Shown here piece by piece: positions 1 to 8,417 of a stretch of 64,000 nt of DNA (its first letter is position 1; every line of letters begins with the position of its first letter). The notes beneath the pieces were generated by a model. The model ran no database searches, was not told where the DNA came from, and saw nothing but the letters and a program-made list of their open reading frames with translations. The stretch comes from Mesorhizobium sp. Lineage in GTDB: Bacteria; Pseudomonadota; Alphaproteobacteria; Rhizobiales; Rhizobiaceae. Made by a program: the position numbers and the translations under genes. The DNA lies in assembly GCF_004962245.1 (NCBI RefSeq), contig NZ_SUHQ01000019.1, positions 1-64,000 of the forward strand, given 5' to 3'.

Positions 1-60
1 AAACCACCCATCAGCCGCCTCGGCTTCGATCGGGACAACCTGCTGAGGCACCACAACTAG
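1..60 (+). pseudogene. IS481-family transposase, C-terminal tail (partial at window edge)
   Basis: Frame 1 is open from the first base to a TAG at 58-60 and encodes 19 residues containing KPPISRLGFDRDNLLRHHN. This closely resembles the C-terminal PISRLGL-DRNNLLRLH tail I know from IS481-type DDE transposases. Only the end is visible, so it may be a complete insertion sequence continuing to the left or a remnant. It sits just downstream of the convergent ornithine-cyclodeaminase-like gene. Confidence 0.5.
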
Positions 61-61
61 A

Positions 62-1000
62 TCAACGGTGGGACGCTTTAGCGCGGATCAGCGCCTCGGC
101 CATGTAGAGATCCTGTAGGGATATGCCGGAACTGTCGAAGACGGTGATCTCCTCGTCGGAACGGCGTCCCGGCCCACGGCTTTCGATCACATCGCCGATT
201 GGCGTCACGATGAGTGTGCCCGCTTCGACCGACTCGCGCACATGCTGGAACTCACCGATTTGAATGGACTGGGAAGTCAGGTCGCAGAACAGGCTTGCCC
301 TCGACAACAATTCGCTAGCCAATTCGCGCTTGCCCGGGGCATCCGAACCCATGCTCACGATATGAGTCCCGGGTTTCACCCACGTCGCATCGAACAGCGG
401 TTCGCGCGAGGGTGTCGCCGTCACCACGATGTCGGCCGCGCGGACGGCTTCTTCGGCCGGTACGGCGCGTGCAGTCAGGCCGTGGTCCCCGATCCGGTCT
501 ACGAAAGCGTCGCGGCGTGGTGAGGGACTGGCCACGACCAACACGGTCTCGATGGGGCGGATGCGAGCAAGGGCTGTCACCTCGAAACCCGCCTGATTGC
601 CTGCGCCGAAGATCGCCAGAAGCTTGGCTTGCTTCCGCGCAAGAAGATCGGCCGCAACCGCGTCGGCGGCGGCCGTCCTGTAGGCGTTAACCTTACCGGC
701 CTCAATCACCGCACTGAGTCGTCCTGTGTCCTGGTCGAGCAGCACGATGGTGGAGTTGTGACGGGGAAGGTCACGTGCCGGATTGCGCGACCAGAAGGAG
801 CCGATTTTCACGCCGGTAAGGTCGTTCGACGAACCGGATTTGATTGAGAAGGTATTGGTCGCCTCCCGTGCACGCCCGAGAACCGCGGGAAAGACCAGGC
901 TCTGTTTCGAAGCGGCAGCAATGAGAGCCCTCCGCACGGCGTCGAAAGCCAGTTCATGGGTGACCAGGGCGGCTGACTCCTCTTCGCTGATGTAGATCAT
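62..1000 (-). CDS. Ornithine cyclodeaminase / mu-crystallin family protein
   Basis: A 312-residue protein of the OCD/mu-crystallin family. Members include ornithine cyclodeaminase, alanine dehydrogenase and ketimine reductases, all NAD(P)-dependent. A Rossmann motif (IFGAGNQAG) lies near residues 130-140 and the substrate-side VGSF/KIGSFWSRN region near residue 60. The start at 1000 is chosen because an AGGAGG ribosome-binding site lies seven bases upstream; the longer open frame to 1258 has no family similarity. It is divergent from the GNAT gene. With the neighbouring PLP enzyme and aldehyde dehydrogenase it suggests amino-acid or imino-acid catabolism. The exact substrate cannot be told from sequence. 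Confidence 0.85.
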   Translation of the reverse strand: MIYISEEESAALVTHELAFDAVRRALIAAASKQSLVFPAVLGRAREATNTFSIKSGSSNDLTGVKIGSFWSRNPARDLPRHNSTIVLLDQDTGRLSAVIEAGKVNAYRTAAADAVAADLLARKQAKLLAIFGAGNQAGFEVTALARIRPIETVLVVASPSPRRDAFVDRIGDHGLTARAVPAEEAVRAADIVVTATPSREPLFDATWVKPGTHIVSMGSDAPGKRELASELLSRASLFCDLTSQSIQIGEFQHVRESVEAGTLIVTPIGDVIESRGPGRRSDEEITVFDSSGISLQDLYMAEALIRAKASHR

Positions 1001-1297
1001 CCCGAATACCTCCTGAGCAACAAGCGGTTCATCGTTGGGGCGTGTTGCGACTGTGCGATTGCGGGGGCTTGGATCGCGTCCCTTGTGAACCGTGCGGGCG
1101 CAACACGGATCGCCAAACGATGAAAGCGAGGCGATACGAGCGCCGGATATACTTCGCCCGCTTTGCGCAGTTTGGTATGCTGAGGAATGGCTCAAAACGA
1201 ATAATCTCGCTGATCTGAACGGGCAAAACAGCAGCGAAATCTGTGCGCCGGACGCCACCTTGAGGTTCGATCTCTGGGTAAATCAGGCGTCTTGCGC
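1001..1297. promoter_or_regulatory. Divergent intergenic region
   Basis: About 300 bases separate the divergent starts of the OCD-like gene and the GNAT gene, so promoters for both should lie here. Apart from the Shine-Dalgarno sequence of the OCD gene I see no operator palindrome or RNA structure that I can defend. The open frames crossing it are extensions of neighbouring genes. Confidence 0.4.
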
Positions 1298-2164
1298 ATG
1301 GCCTTTAGGCTTAACAATGACATCGTCGGCGATCCGACCGAGCTGACCGCGTTCGAGACCAGCCATGTGCCGGGCGCGCTGAAGCTGTCGCAGGAAATGG
1401 GCTGGCCTTACCGCAGCGAGGACTGGGAGTTTGCTGCCAGGGTGGGCGAGGGCCTTGTCCTTGAGCGTTCAGGCGAGGTGATCGGGTCGGCAATGTGGTG
1501 GAACTACGGGCAGGCCTATGCCTCGGCCGGGATGATCATCGTCACCCGCTCCGCGCAAGGCGGCGGCAATGGCTCGCGGCTCTTCAACGCGTTGCTTGAG
1601 GCGACGGAAGGTCGCAACGTGCTGCTCAATTCGACCGAAGATGGGCTGACGCTCTACAGGCGACGCGGCTTCACTGTTTGGGGCACCGTGCTTCAGCACC
1701 AGGGCCAACTGAACGTCCCCGTACCCACGAAGGCCTGCGCCGACATCAGGCCGGCGACGGTATCAGACCTGCCGGCACTCCGCGCCTTCGACGAACGGGC
1801 CACCGGCATGCCTCGGGGGCTGATGGTGGCTGCGCTTGCCGATGTGGGCGACATAGTGATGATCGACCGAGGGGGGCAGGTTGGGGGCTACGCCATCGCC
1901 CGGAGGTGGGGCCGCGGCTATGTGGTCGGCCCGGTTGCAGCCGAGAGCGTCGAAGACGCGCAACGCCTGATCCTGGACCAGCTTTCGAGGCTCCACGGCC
2001 AGTTTGTGCGCATCGACGTCTATGCCGAGCATGGATTGGGCGACTGGCTGGAAAGCCTGGGCCTTGTCAGGGTCGGCGGAGCTACCGCCATGGTCAAGGG
2101 GCGGCGACCAATGCCCGACGGTGCGGCCTGCATGTACGCACTGGCGAACCAGTCCTTCGGTTAG
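1298..2164 (+). CDS. Tandem-domain GNAT family N-acetyltransferase
   Basis: A protein of 288 residues with two GNAT folds in tandem. The first covers about residues 1-140, with the acetyl-CoA loop QGGGNGSRL and the YRRRGF motif typical of the beta5/alpha4 region. The second, more divergent, covers about 150-285 and ends in EHGLGDWLESLGL. The ATG at 1298 is used; a TTG six bases upstream is equally possible because the ribosome-binding site is weak. Double GNAT proteins of this kind are common in Rhizobiales, and their acceptor substrates are mostly unknown. The stop is followed directly by the PLP-enzyme gene, so co-transcription is likely. Confidence 0.8.
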   Translation: MAFRLNNDIVGDPTELTAFETSHVPGALKLSQEMGWPYRSEDWEFAARVGEGLVLERSGEVIGSAMWWNYGQAYASAGMIIVTRSAQGGGNGSRLFNALLEATEGRNVLLNSTEDGLTLYRRRGFTVWGTVLQHQGQLNVPVPTKACADIRPATVSDLPALRAFDERATGMPRGLMVAALADVGDIVMIDRGGQVGGYAIARRWGRGYVVGPVAAESVEDAQRLILDQLSRLHGQFVRIDVYAEHGLGDWLESLGLVRVGGATAMVKGRRPMPDGAACMYALANQSFG

Positions 2165-2166
2165 TG

Positions 2167-3354
2167 ATGAGGAACATCGAGAACATGGAAACGAGCGCGA
2201 AATCGCTGGAACCGGTCCAAAAGATCGATGGCCTTGTCACACCGTCGCTGCTGCTGGATCGCGGGAAGCTCGAGCGCAACATAAACCGTCTCGCCGACCA
2301 CGCCAGGAAGCTTGGCGTTGTGTTGCGCCCGCACATGAAGACGGCCAAGAGCATCGACGTCGCCCGACAGGTCTTCCCCACTGAACCCGGCCCGATCACG
2401 GTCTCGACCATCGCCGAGGCGGAATACTTCGCCAGCCACGGCTATCGCGACATGACCTATGCGGCCGGCCTGTCGCCGGCCTCGGCTCTGCGTGCCTCGG
2501 AGCTCTGCCGCCGCACCGGCGTCGACCTGAAGCTGCTGCTTGATACCGTTGAACAGGCCGATGCCCTGGCCGATGTGCGCAAGGCCACGGGCGTTACTCC
2601 ATCCGTGTTCATCGAACTGGATTGCGACGACCATCGCGGTGGACTGAAGCCGGACGATCCAAAGCTGGTCGAAGTGGCCGACAGGGTCGTCGCGGCGGGC
2701 GCCAAGGTCGCCGGCGTCCTCGCCCATGCGGGCGAGTCCTATGGTTTGAGCACGTCCGATGCACTGGTGAAGGCAGCGGAGAACGAGCGTTCGGCCACCG
2801 TGCGCGCCGCCGAAGTTCTGCGCGATCATGGCCATGCCTGCCCGATCGTCAGCCTCGGCTCGACGCCCACCGCACACTTCGCCGAGAATCTCGATGGCGT
2901 CACCGAACTGCGCGCCGGTGTCTACATGTTCTTCGACCTCGTCCAGCACGGAGTCGGGGTCTGTGCCGTCGACGACATCGCGATTTCAGTGCTGGCCACG
3001 GTGGTCGGCGTTAAGCCGGAGAAGGGCTGGGTGCTTGTCGACGCGGGGTGGATGGCGCTCTCGCGCGATCGCGGCACCGCGAGCCAGCGGGTAGATCAGG
3101 GTTACGGCCTGGTATGCGACGAGGCGGGTCGCGTGCTCGAAGACGTGATCGTGTCACAGGCCAGCCAGGAACACGGCATCCTGGCGATCCGCAGCGGCTC
3201 GGCCAAGAGCATGCCAGACCTTCGGGTCGGTGCCCGGGTGCGAATCCTGCCAAACCACGCCTGCGCGATGGCCGGCCAGCACGATTTCTACAGCGTCGTC
3301 AACGGAGGAAGTCGCGAGATCGACTCGCGGTGGGAGCGGATCCGTGGCTGGTAG
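2167..3354 (+). CDS. D-threonine aldolase / D-serine dehydratase-like PLP enzyme
   Basis: A 395-residue fold-type III PLP enzyme with an alanine-racemase-like N-terminal barrel and a DSD1-type C-terminal domain. The PLP lysine is K58 in RPHMKTAKS. Near the C terminus PNHAC gives the His-x-Cys metal pair (about residues 364 and 366) known from eukaryotic-type D-serine dehydratase. D-threonine aldolases share the fold and usually have His-x-Asp, so dehydratase-type chemistry on a D-hydroxy amino acid is favoured. Two starts compete: ATG 2167, three bases after the GNAT stop, and ATG 2185, which has a GAGGAA sequence upstream. The neighbours point to amino-acid catabolism. Confidence 0.8.
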   Translation: MRNIENMETSAKSLEPVQKIDGLVTPSLLLDRGKLERNINRLADHARKLGVVLRPHMKTAKSIDVARQVFPTEPGPITVSTIAEAEYFASHGYRDMTYAAGLSPASALRASELCRRTGVDLKLLLDTVEQADALADVRKATGVTPSVFIELDCDDHRGGLKPDDPKLVEVADRVVAAGAKVAGVLAHAGESYGLSTSDALVKAAENERSATVRAAEVLRDHGHACPIVSLGSTPTAHFAENLDGVTELRAGVYMFFDLVQHGVGVCAVDDIAISVLATVVGVKPEKGWVLVDAGWMALSRDRGTASQRVDQGYGLVCDEAGRVLEDVIVSQASQEHGILAIRSGSAKSMPDLRVGARVRILPNHACAMAGQHDFYSVVNGGSREIDSRWERIRGW

Positions 3355-3359
3355 AAGAC

Positions 3360-3603
3360 ATGATCCGCGATCGCTTGCCCCGCGCGGGAGAGCACGACGG
3401 CATCTACTACTCGATGGGCTACAGCGGGCACGGCACGCAGATGTCGACGCTGATGGGTTCGATCATGGCGAGGTCATGGACGGGCGCCGCGACCTGAACC
3501 CTGGAAAGATTTCGACTGGCCGGCGATCCCCGGGGATTTCGGGCGTCCCTGGTTCCTGCCGATCCTTGGCGCCTATTACCGCATGAAGGACCTCGTGACA
3601 TGA
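3360..3603 (+). pseudogene. Decayed C-terminal fragment of FAD-dependent oxidoreductase
   Basis: Three short pieces in three frames join into the C-terminal end of a PuuB-like (gamma-glutamylputrescine oxidoreductase type) FAD oxidoreductase. The first piece contains GIYYSMGYSGHGTQMSTLMG, where the glycine-rich GYSGHG segment contacts FAD. The second reads VMDGRRDLNP and the third FGRPWFLPILGAYYRMKDLV to a stop overlapping the next ATG. At least two frameshifts are needed (near 3465 and 3503), and everything N-terminal, including the dinucleotide-binding motif, is missing. It was probably a functional member of the operon whose bulk was deleted. Confidence 0.8.
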
Positions 3604-5054
3604 CCGCGCCTCTTGAGCACCTGTCCCGCAACCACCGCCTGGACAGGTTCTTCATCGGCGGCGAATGGCGCGAGCCGAGGGGCACCGCCAAGGGCGCCGT
3701 GACGAATCCGGCGACTGAAGAGGTCGCGACGCAATTTCCGCTCGGAAACTGCGAGGACGTGGACGCGGCCGTTTCGGCGGCGCGCCAGGCATTCCCCACC
3801 TGGGGCCGGACCAAGCCGGAATACCGCGCGGGTCTACTCGATCGCCTGCAGGCGCTGCTGGAAGCGCGCAGCGAACTCATCGCGCAATGCCTGACCCTCG
3901 AAATGGGCGCAGCCGTCGGATATGCGCGCACCGCGCAGGTGCCGCTGGCGATCGCCCATGTAAAGGCCGCCCGCGATGTCCTGACAGGCTTCCCTTTCGT
4001 CGAACGGCGCGGCCGCACCGCCGTCACCCGCGAACCGATCGGCGTCTGCGCGCTGATCACGCCGTGGAACTGGCCGCTCTACCAGATCACCGCCAAGGTC
4101 GCGCCGGCGCTCGCCGCAGGCTGCACGGTCGTGCTAAAGCCGAGCGAGCTTTCTCCTCTAAGCGCGCTTCTGTTCGCCGAGGCGATCGAGGAGGCCGGCT
4201 TCCCGGCCGGTGTCTTCAACCTCGTCAATGGCGACGGCTCGTGTGTCGGTTCGCGTCTCGCGTCCCACGCGGATGTCGACATGATCTCGATTACCGGCTC
4301 TACGCGTGCGGGCGTTGCCGTGGCGCAGGCGGCCGCGCCGACGGTCAAGCGTGTCGCGCAGGAACTCGGCGGCAAGTCGCCCAACGTGATCCTGCCCGAC
4401 GCCGATCTCGATCGTGCCGTTTCCGTGGGCGTAGCTGCTGGCTTCCGCAATCTCGGCCAATCCTGCAGTGCGCCGACGCGCATGATCGTCCCGCGCGCCC
4501 GGCTTGCCGAGATCGAGTCGATCGCCGAGCGCGCCGCGGACGAGATCGTCGTCGGCGACCCCCTCGTGGAGACCACCACGCACGGCGCGATCGCCAACCG
4601 TGCCCAGTTCGACCGCATCCAGACCATGATCGGCGTCGGCATCTCGGAAGGCGCGAAGCTCGTCACCGGCGGCACGGGCCGCCCGGGCGGTCTGAATGCC
4701 GGGCTCTACGTCAAGCCGACGATTTTTTCCGAGGTGCGCACGGACATGCGCATCGCCCAGGAGGAGATCTTCGGCCCGGTTCTTTGCATCATCCCCTACG
4801 AGACCGTGGAGGAGGCCGTCACCATCGCCAACGACACCGTCTATGGCCTCGGGGCGCATGTGCAGGGCGCGGAGATGGACCTCGTCAAGGACGTCGCGTC
4901 GCGGATCCGCGCCGGTCAAGTGCATCTCAACTACCCGGCCTGGGATCCCCACGCACCGTTCGGCGGCTTCAAGCAATCCGGGAACGGACGCGAGTACGGC
5001 CTCGAGGGCATGCTGGAATATCTCGAGATTAAATCCATTCTCGGATATTTCTAG
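3600..5054 (+). CDS. NAD(P)-dependent aldehyde dehydrogenase
   Basis: A full-length 484-residue aldehyde dehydrogenase. The catalytic residues are visible: N157 in TPWNW, E255 in QELGGKSPN and nucleophile C289 in NLGQSCSAP; EEIFGPVL marks the C-terminal part of the catalytic domain. It oxidises an aldehyde to the acid with NAD(P)+. Its ATG overlaps the stop of the preceding oxidoreductase relic, which suggests both once formed an amine or amino-acid oxidation step followed by aldehyde oxidation. The substrate is not predictable. It ends about 100 bases before the convergent integrase. Confidence 0.93.
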   Translation: MTAPLEHLSRNHRLDRFFIGGEWREPRGTAKGAVTNPATEEVATQFPLGNCEDVDAAVSAARQAFPTWGRTKPEYRAGLLDRLQALLEARSELIAQCLTLEMGAAVGYARTAQVPLAIAHVKAARDVLTGFPFVERRGRTAVTREPIGVCALITPWNWPLYQITAKVAPALAAGCTVVLKPSELSPLSALLFAEAIEEAGFPAGVFNLVNGDGSCVGSRLASHADVDMISITGSTRAGVAVAQAAAPTVKRVAQELGGKSPNVILPDADLDRAVSVGVAAGFRNLGQSCSAPTRMIVPRARLAEIESIAERAADEIVVGDPLVETTTHGAIANRAQFDRIQTMIGVGISEGAKLVTGGTGRPGGLNAGLYVKPTIFSEVRTDMRIAQEEIFGPVLCIIPYETVEEAVTIANDTVYGLGAHVQGAEMDLVKDVASRIRAGQVHLNYPAWDPHAPFGGFKQSGNGREYGLEGMLEYLEIKSILGYF

Positions 5055-5155
5055 GTGTGGTCTGCCAAACGCAGGGGGCGCGGGTTGCTCTCTCTGCGCC
5101 AGTAGGCTGCCTTCAGTGACGCCTCCGCGATTGTGAAACAACCTGATGACCTGGA

Positions 5156-6508
5156 TCAGGCGACAACTCGGTTTGCTTCACCCGCCGCACGATTGGTCTG
5201 TCCCAGGAAGTGAGCAAGCGCCGACTTCCTGGAATCCCGATCGAGCGCGTAAGCTGTGTGGGTAAACGCGGCGCCGTCCAGGAGTCCCTGGATGTAGCCA
5301 GCGATGCTATCGGCTGCCATGATGAGCGCGGTATCCACCGTATGGATGTAGCGGCTGGTCACCGACCCTCGTGAATGGCCGACTAGAGCTGCGATTGTTG
5401 CCTCGGTGAATCCAAGATCATTGCCGATACTGGCGAAGCTGTGCCGCAGGACATGCGGCGTGATGCCGGCCAGGTCGGTATCCTTGAACAGCTTAGTCCA
5501 CTGTCTGGGGAAACTCCCGAAGGGGGTACCGTCCTCCCAGCCAGGGAAGACGAAGTCTTCCGCATCCTGCTCTTCGTCGCGACGACCTTCGAGGTATTCC
5601 AGGACGGGGAGGCCGATCGGACGTACTGATGCCCCCTCCTTGCTGTCGCTCAGGCGCAGGCAGCTGCCGTCGATGTCAACTTCACCGCATCGTAGGCCGA
5701 TAACCTCGCTGCGCCGGCAGCCTGTCAGAGCGATCACTCGGGTGATTTCTGCAGTTGTTTCGTATTGCCTGTCCTCGATCGCCTTCCGCAGAATTTCGCC
5801 GAGCGTGCGATACTCCTGTTCGCTGAGACGGCGGGCATTGACCTGGTCCTTCGGTTTGCGAACCCCATGCGCGGGATTCTGCTCGACGATGCCGAGTTCC
5901 ACTGCATAAGTGAGAATGCCACCGAAGAGCCCGATGGTCCTCGCCGCCGTACCGGCTCCGCCACGCACGATGGCGCGTCCTCGCAGTTTGTCGGTCTTAA
6001 CGTTCGCGCGCGTCTTCCCCGCCATGATGTCCTTCATGGCTTGCGTGATGTCAGACTTGGCCAAGTCCCGCACCCGTCGATTACCCAGCAGAGGAACGAT
6101 GTGCCGCTCGATGCGCCCGACGTCGGTGGAGATCGTCGTCGCCTTCTTAGGCCTCCCTCGCTTGCCGAGCACAAGTCCGTTCTTCAGATCCTCGAGGTAG
6201 CGGTTGCAGAGTTCCTTGACGGTGATCGCTTCGCGATCGAGCTTACGCTCCTCGGCTGGGTTTCCACCCCTCGCGACGTGGCCGAGCAAAACCTTCGCCT
6301 CGCGCCGAGCTTCATCGGGAGTCCAAATACCGTGCAGACCAATCGTGAAGCGACGTGAGCGGCCGGAGGCGCGATACTGCACAACATAGCTTCGCTTTCC
6401 CGATGCGAAGACGCGCAGCCCGAAACCCGGTAGGTCCTCGTCCCATATCACATAGTCCGCGGAACGAATTTCAGTGGCATCGATGGTTCGTTTGGTCAGC
6501 TTGGGCAT
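5156..6508 (-). CDS. Tyrosine-type site-specific integrase of island A (intact)
   Basis: A 450-residue phage/island integrase. The N-terminal DUF4102-type arm-binding region covers about residues 1-90 (DEDLPGFGLRVF), followed by a core-binding domain and the catalytic domain. Catalytic residues are visible: arginine in TGCRRSEVIGLR, HxxR in HVLRHSFAS, histidine in GHSRGS and the tyrosine in SRYIH. It reads away from the tRNA-derived repeat at 6678-6732, the normal arrangement for integrases that target tRNA genes. A close paralogue lies at 27479-28609, and similarity continues through the 170-bp upstream region of both. It should catalyse integration and excision at the tRNA-Arg 3' end. Confidence 0.93.
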   Translation of the reverse strand: MPKLTKRTIDATEIRSADYVIWDEDLPGFGLRVFASGKRSYVVQYRASGRSRRFTIGLHGIWTPDEARREAKVLLGHVARGGNPAEERKLDREAITVKELCNRYLEDLKNGLVLGKRGRPKKATTISTDVGRIERHIVPLLGNRRVRDLAKSDITQAMKDIMAGKTRANVKTDKLRGRAIVRGGAGTAARTIGLFGGILTYAVELGIVEQNPAHGVRKPKDQVNARRLSEQEYRTLGEILRKAIEDRQYETTAEITRVIALTGCRRSEVIGLRCGEVDIDGSCLRLSDSKEGASVRPIGLPVLEYLEGRRDEEQDAEDFVFPGWEDGTPFGSFPRQWTKLFKDTDLAGITPHVLRHSFASIGNDLGFTEATIAALVGHSRGSVTSRYIHTVDTALIMAADSIAGYIQGLLDGAAFTHTAYALDRDSRKSALAHFLGQTNRAAGEANRVVA

Positions 6509-6645
6509 GCGGAGAGGTTTCCTTGGCAGAATCCCCGCGTAAGCAAAGCGTAAGCACGGCGGGGAGGGGTTTGAGCCGCTCCGTCGTACCGTCGGCGCCG
6601 ATCGAATTCAAATTTGTTTTGTGATTTCAGTGGCATAGCGCGCAA

Positions 6646-6663
6646 TCGGATAGAAACGGATGG
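6646..6663. repeat. Candidate integrase arm-type repeats, copy 1
   Basis: The stretch TCGGATAGAAACGGATGG contains two near-direct copies of (T)CGGATAG in phase about nine bases apart, just outside the att repeat. The same position beside the second att copy has a cleaner version. Arm-type binding sites of tyrosine integrases often look like this; no binding evidence exists here. Confidence 0.35.
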
Positions 6664-6677
6664 TTTCGGCGAAAGCC

Positions 6678-6732
6678 ATTATCCATTCTCCGAAGGCAGA
6701 GGTCACAGGTTCGACTCCTGTCGGGTGCGCCA
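6678..6732 (+). repeat. Attachment-site repeat, 3' part of tRNA-Arg(CCG), copy 1
   Basis: A 55-bp sequence found again at 28773-28827 with one mismatch. From 6688 it reads as the 3' part of a tRNA: anticodon loop CTCCGAA (anticodon CCG at 6690-6692), 3' anticodon stem GGCAG, T arm ACAGG-TTCGACT-CCTGT, acceptor strand CGGGTGC, discriminator G and CCA. The bases 5' of the loop (CCATT) cannot pair with GGCAG, so this is not a complete tRNA gene but an att scar. It is the right end of island A and the left end of island B. Confidence 0.85.
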
Positions 6733-7127
6733 ATTTTACGTTCTATTACAAATGGTTAGAGCGAGGCAAAGTCGACGTCTTGTCCTCTGGCTAATTCCAC
6801 GTAAGCGGCGGACCCGAGTTTCGGGAAGCTGCGCGGCGCCAATAGACGCTCTCTCTTGTTTGGAAATACTGCAAAAGCCCTGCTTTTTCTGGCGCATCGA
6901 GCATCCGGCAAGTGGCCGGACACCTGAGCGTTGCCCACGAAGGCAGCAGTCAACTCCCGGCTTTACAGGTGCGCGACAGTTGCCTTCTAGGCGGTTGGGG
7001 ACGGCCACAATGGGGCCGACAGCGGACCGGCGGCTATCGGCTTAGAACGCACCAAAGCAGACGAAGCCCAAACAAGTAATCAAAATAACTTCGATATTCG
7101 GGTCGGTGCCAACCAGCAAGCACCAAA
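6733..7127. other. Intergenic, left edge of island B
   Basis: About 395 bases between the att repeat and the stop of the BKACE gene. Short open frames exist on the minus strand (for example 6756-6953, TTG or ATG starts) but none has a convincing ribosome-binding site or recognisable motif. A CCGGCAAGTGGCCGG hairpin lies near 6905. I assign no gene. Confidence 0.4.
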
Positions 7128-7967
7128 CTAGGCACAGGCGGCCGCCAAGCCTAACGCCCCTCGGGCTTCGGAAGTGGACGCAATTGATCGATTGTGCTCG
7201 TGAATCGCGGCAGCGGCATGTTCAACCAGCTCTGCATTGCTTCGCGCTAGCTGGTGCCTCGAGATCCTGATGTTGTCCTCCAGTCCGGTTCGTACACCGT
7301 CCGCGCAACGCGCCAGCGCCCAACGCATGACTAGGCTCTGATTTCGACCAATGCCCGCGGCGGTCCACGTGCATTTAGGGAAGATCGCCTTGGCTTCCTT
7401 TAGCAGCATATCGAGCAGACGTTCCTCGGCGGGCAGCGCGTGCTGGACGCCCATTACAAACTGGACGTGGGGACGATTGTCTATCAGGCCGAGATCGGCC
7501 AATCTTTTGGCACCGTGGAGATGAGACAGATCAAATATCTCGATCTCCGGCCTAACACCACACTCCTTGATGCGGGATGCCAATCTGTCGACCAAGTTGG
7601 GGTGGTTTTCATATATGATTGCAGGGAAATTGACCGAGCCCGTGGAAAGTGACGCCATGTCTGGCTTGAGATAGAGGGCAGAGCCGCGCGCCTCAGGATC
7701 TCGACCGCGCCCGCCGGTCGAGAACTGAATTATCATCCCTGGACAATGTCGCTGAATTCCCCTTTGGACCGCTGCAAAACGCTCAGGATCAGACGAAGAG
7801 CTCTCGTCGTCGTTGCGAACGTGGATGTGAACCAGGGAAGCTCCGGCCTCAAATGCCTCGTGGGTCGACTCAACCTGTTCGGCAACGCTGATGGGAACCG
7901 CCGGGTTGTCCTGCTTGCGCGGTAGAGAGCCGGTGATTGCAACTGCGACGATGCAGGGATTGGACAT
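7128..7967 (-). CDS. 3-keto-5-aminohexanoate cleavage family enzyme (BKACE)
   Basis: A 279-residue BKACE/Kce-family protein. Members are zinc enzymes that condense a beta-keto acid with acetyl-CoA, releasing acetoacetate and a new acyl-CoA. The zinc-binding HIH motif is at residues 47-49 (LVHIHVRND), followed by FSTGG and GSVNFP. The ATG at 7967 matches the family N terminus (AVAITGS). It is the last gene of the minus-strand aroE-dctPQM-aroQ-BKACE series. In an island that makes 3-oxoadipate but has no pcaI, pcaJ or pcaF, it could act on 3-oxoadipate, giving succinyl-CoA and acetoacetate. That role is inference. Confidence 0.85.
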   Translation of the reverse strand: MSNPCIVAVAITGSLPRKQDNPAVPISVAEQVESTHEAFEAGASLVHIHVRNDDESSSSDPERFAAVQRGIQRHCPGMIIQFSTGGRGRDPEARGSALYLKPDMASLSTGSVNFPAIIYENHPNLVDRLASRIKECGVRPEIEIFDLSHLHGAKRLADLGLIDNRPHVQFVMGVQHALPAEERLLDMLLKEAKAIFPKCTWTAAGIGRNQSLVMRWALARCADGVRTGLEDNIRISRHQLARSNAELVEHAAAAIHEHNRSIASTSEARGALGLAAACA

Positions 7968-7972
7968 CAGGC

Positions 7973-8413
7973 TTACGCGGCCTTCTGGTGACCGATCAAC
8001 CACTGAATAGCCAGCGGGTATCCCCTTGCACCCAGTCCAGCGATAACGCCAGTGGCTGTCTTCGAGACCAGCGAACGCTGATAGATATCTTCTCGTCGAT
8101 GGATGTTTGAAATGTGCAGTTCAACAGTTGGGCCGGAGAACATTTTCAGCGCATCTAGGAGTGGGATTGATCGGAAGCTGAGCCCAGCGGGGTTAATCAG
8201 GATACCGAGGGAATTTTGGTCGATAGCGTCGTGTATCCAATCGACGAGCTGATGTTCCGCGTTTGATTGGTGGAACTGCAACGGCACATCGCCAGCCGCT
8301 TCGCGACACATCGCTTCGATGTCCGAAAGCGTTGTTCGCCCGTAGATCTCGGGTTCTCGAGTGCCCAATCGGTTAAGGTTGGGACCGTTCAGGACGAAGA
8401 TTGGGCCAGACAT
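7973..8413 (-). CDS. aroQ: Type II 3-dehydroquinate dehydratase
   Basis: A 146-residue type II dehydroquinase (3-dehydroquinate to 3-dehydroshikimate), the usual length of the family. It has the N-terminal LNGPNLNRLG motif, the flexible-loop arginine and Y24 in REPEIYG, the INPAG segment and the HISNIHRRE motif. One oddity is that the usual LTHTS after NPAG/NPAA reads LSFRS, so the histidine that contacts substrate is phenylalanine. It sits between a TRAP permease and a BKACE gene, so it is a catabolic copy for quinate use rather than the biosynthetic enzyme. Confidence 0.93.
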   Translation of the reverse strand: MSGPIFVLNGPNLNRLGTREPEIYGRTTLSDIEAMCREAAGDVPLQFHQSNAEHQLVDWIHDAIDQNSLGILINPAGLSFRSIPLLDALKMFSGPTVELHISNIHRREDIYQRSLVSKTATGVIAGLGARGYPLAIQWLIGHQKAA

Positions 8414-8417
8414 TATG

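Noticed and set aside
6678..6732. A complete tRNA-Arg gene at the att repeats
   Set aside because: Only the part from the anticodon loop onward is present. The 5' bases cannot form the anticodon stem, and no D arm or 5' acceptor strand precedes it. The same applies to 28773-28827.
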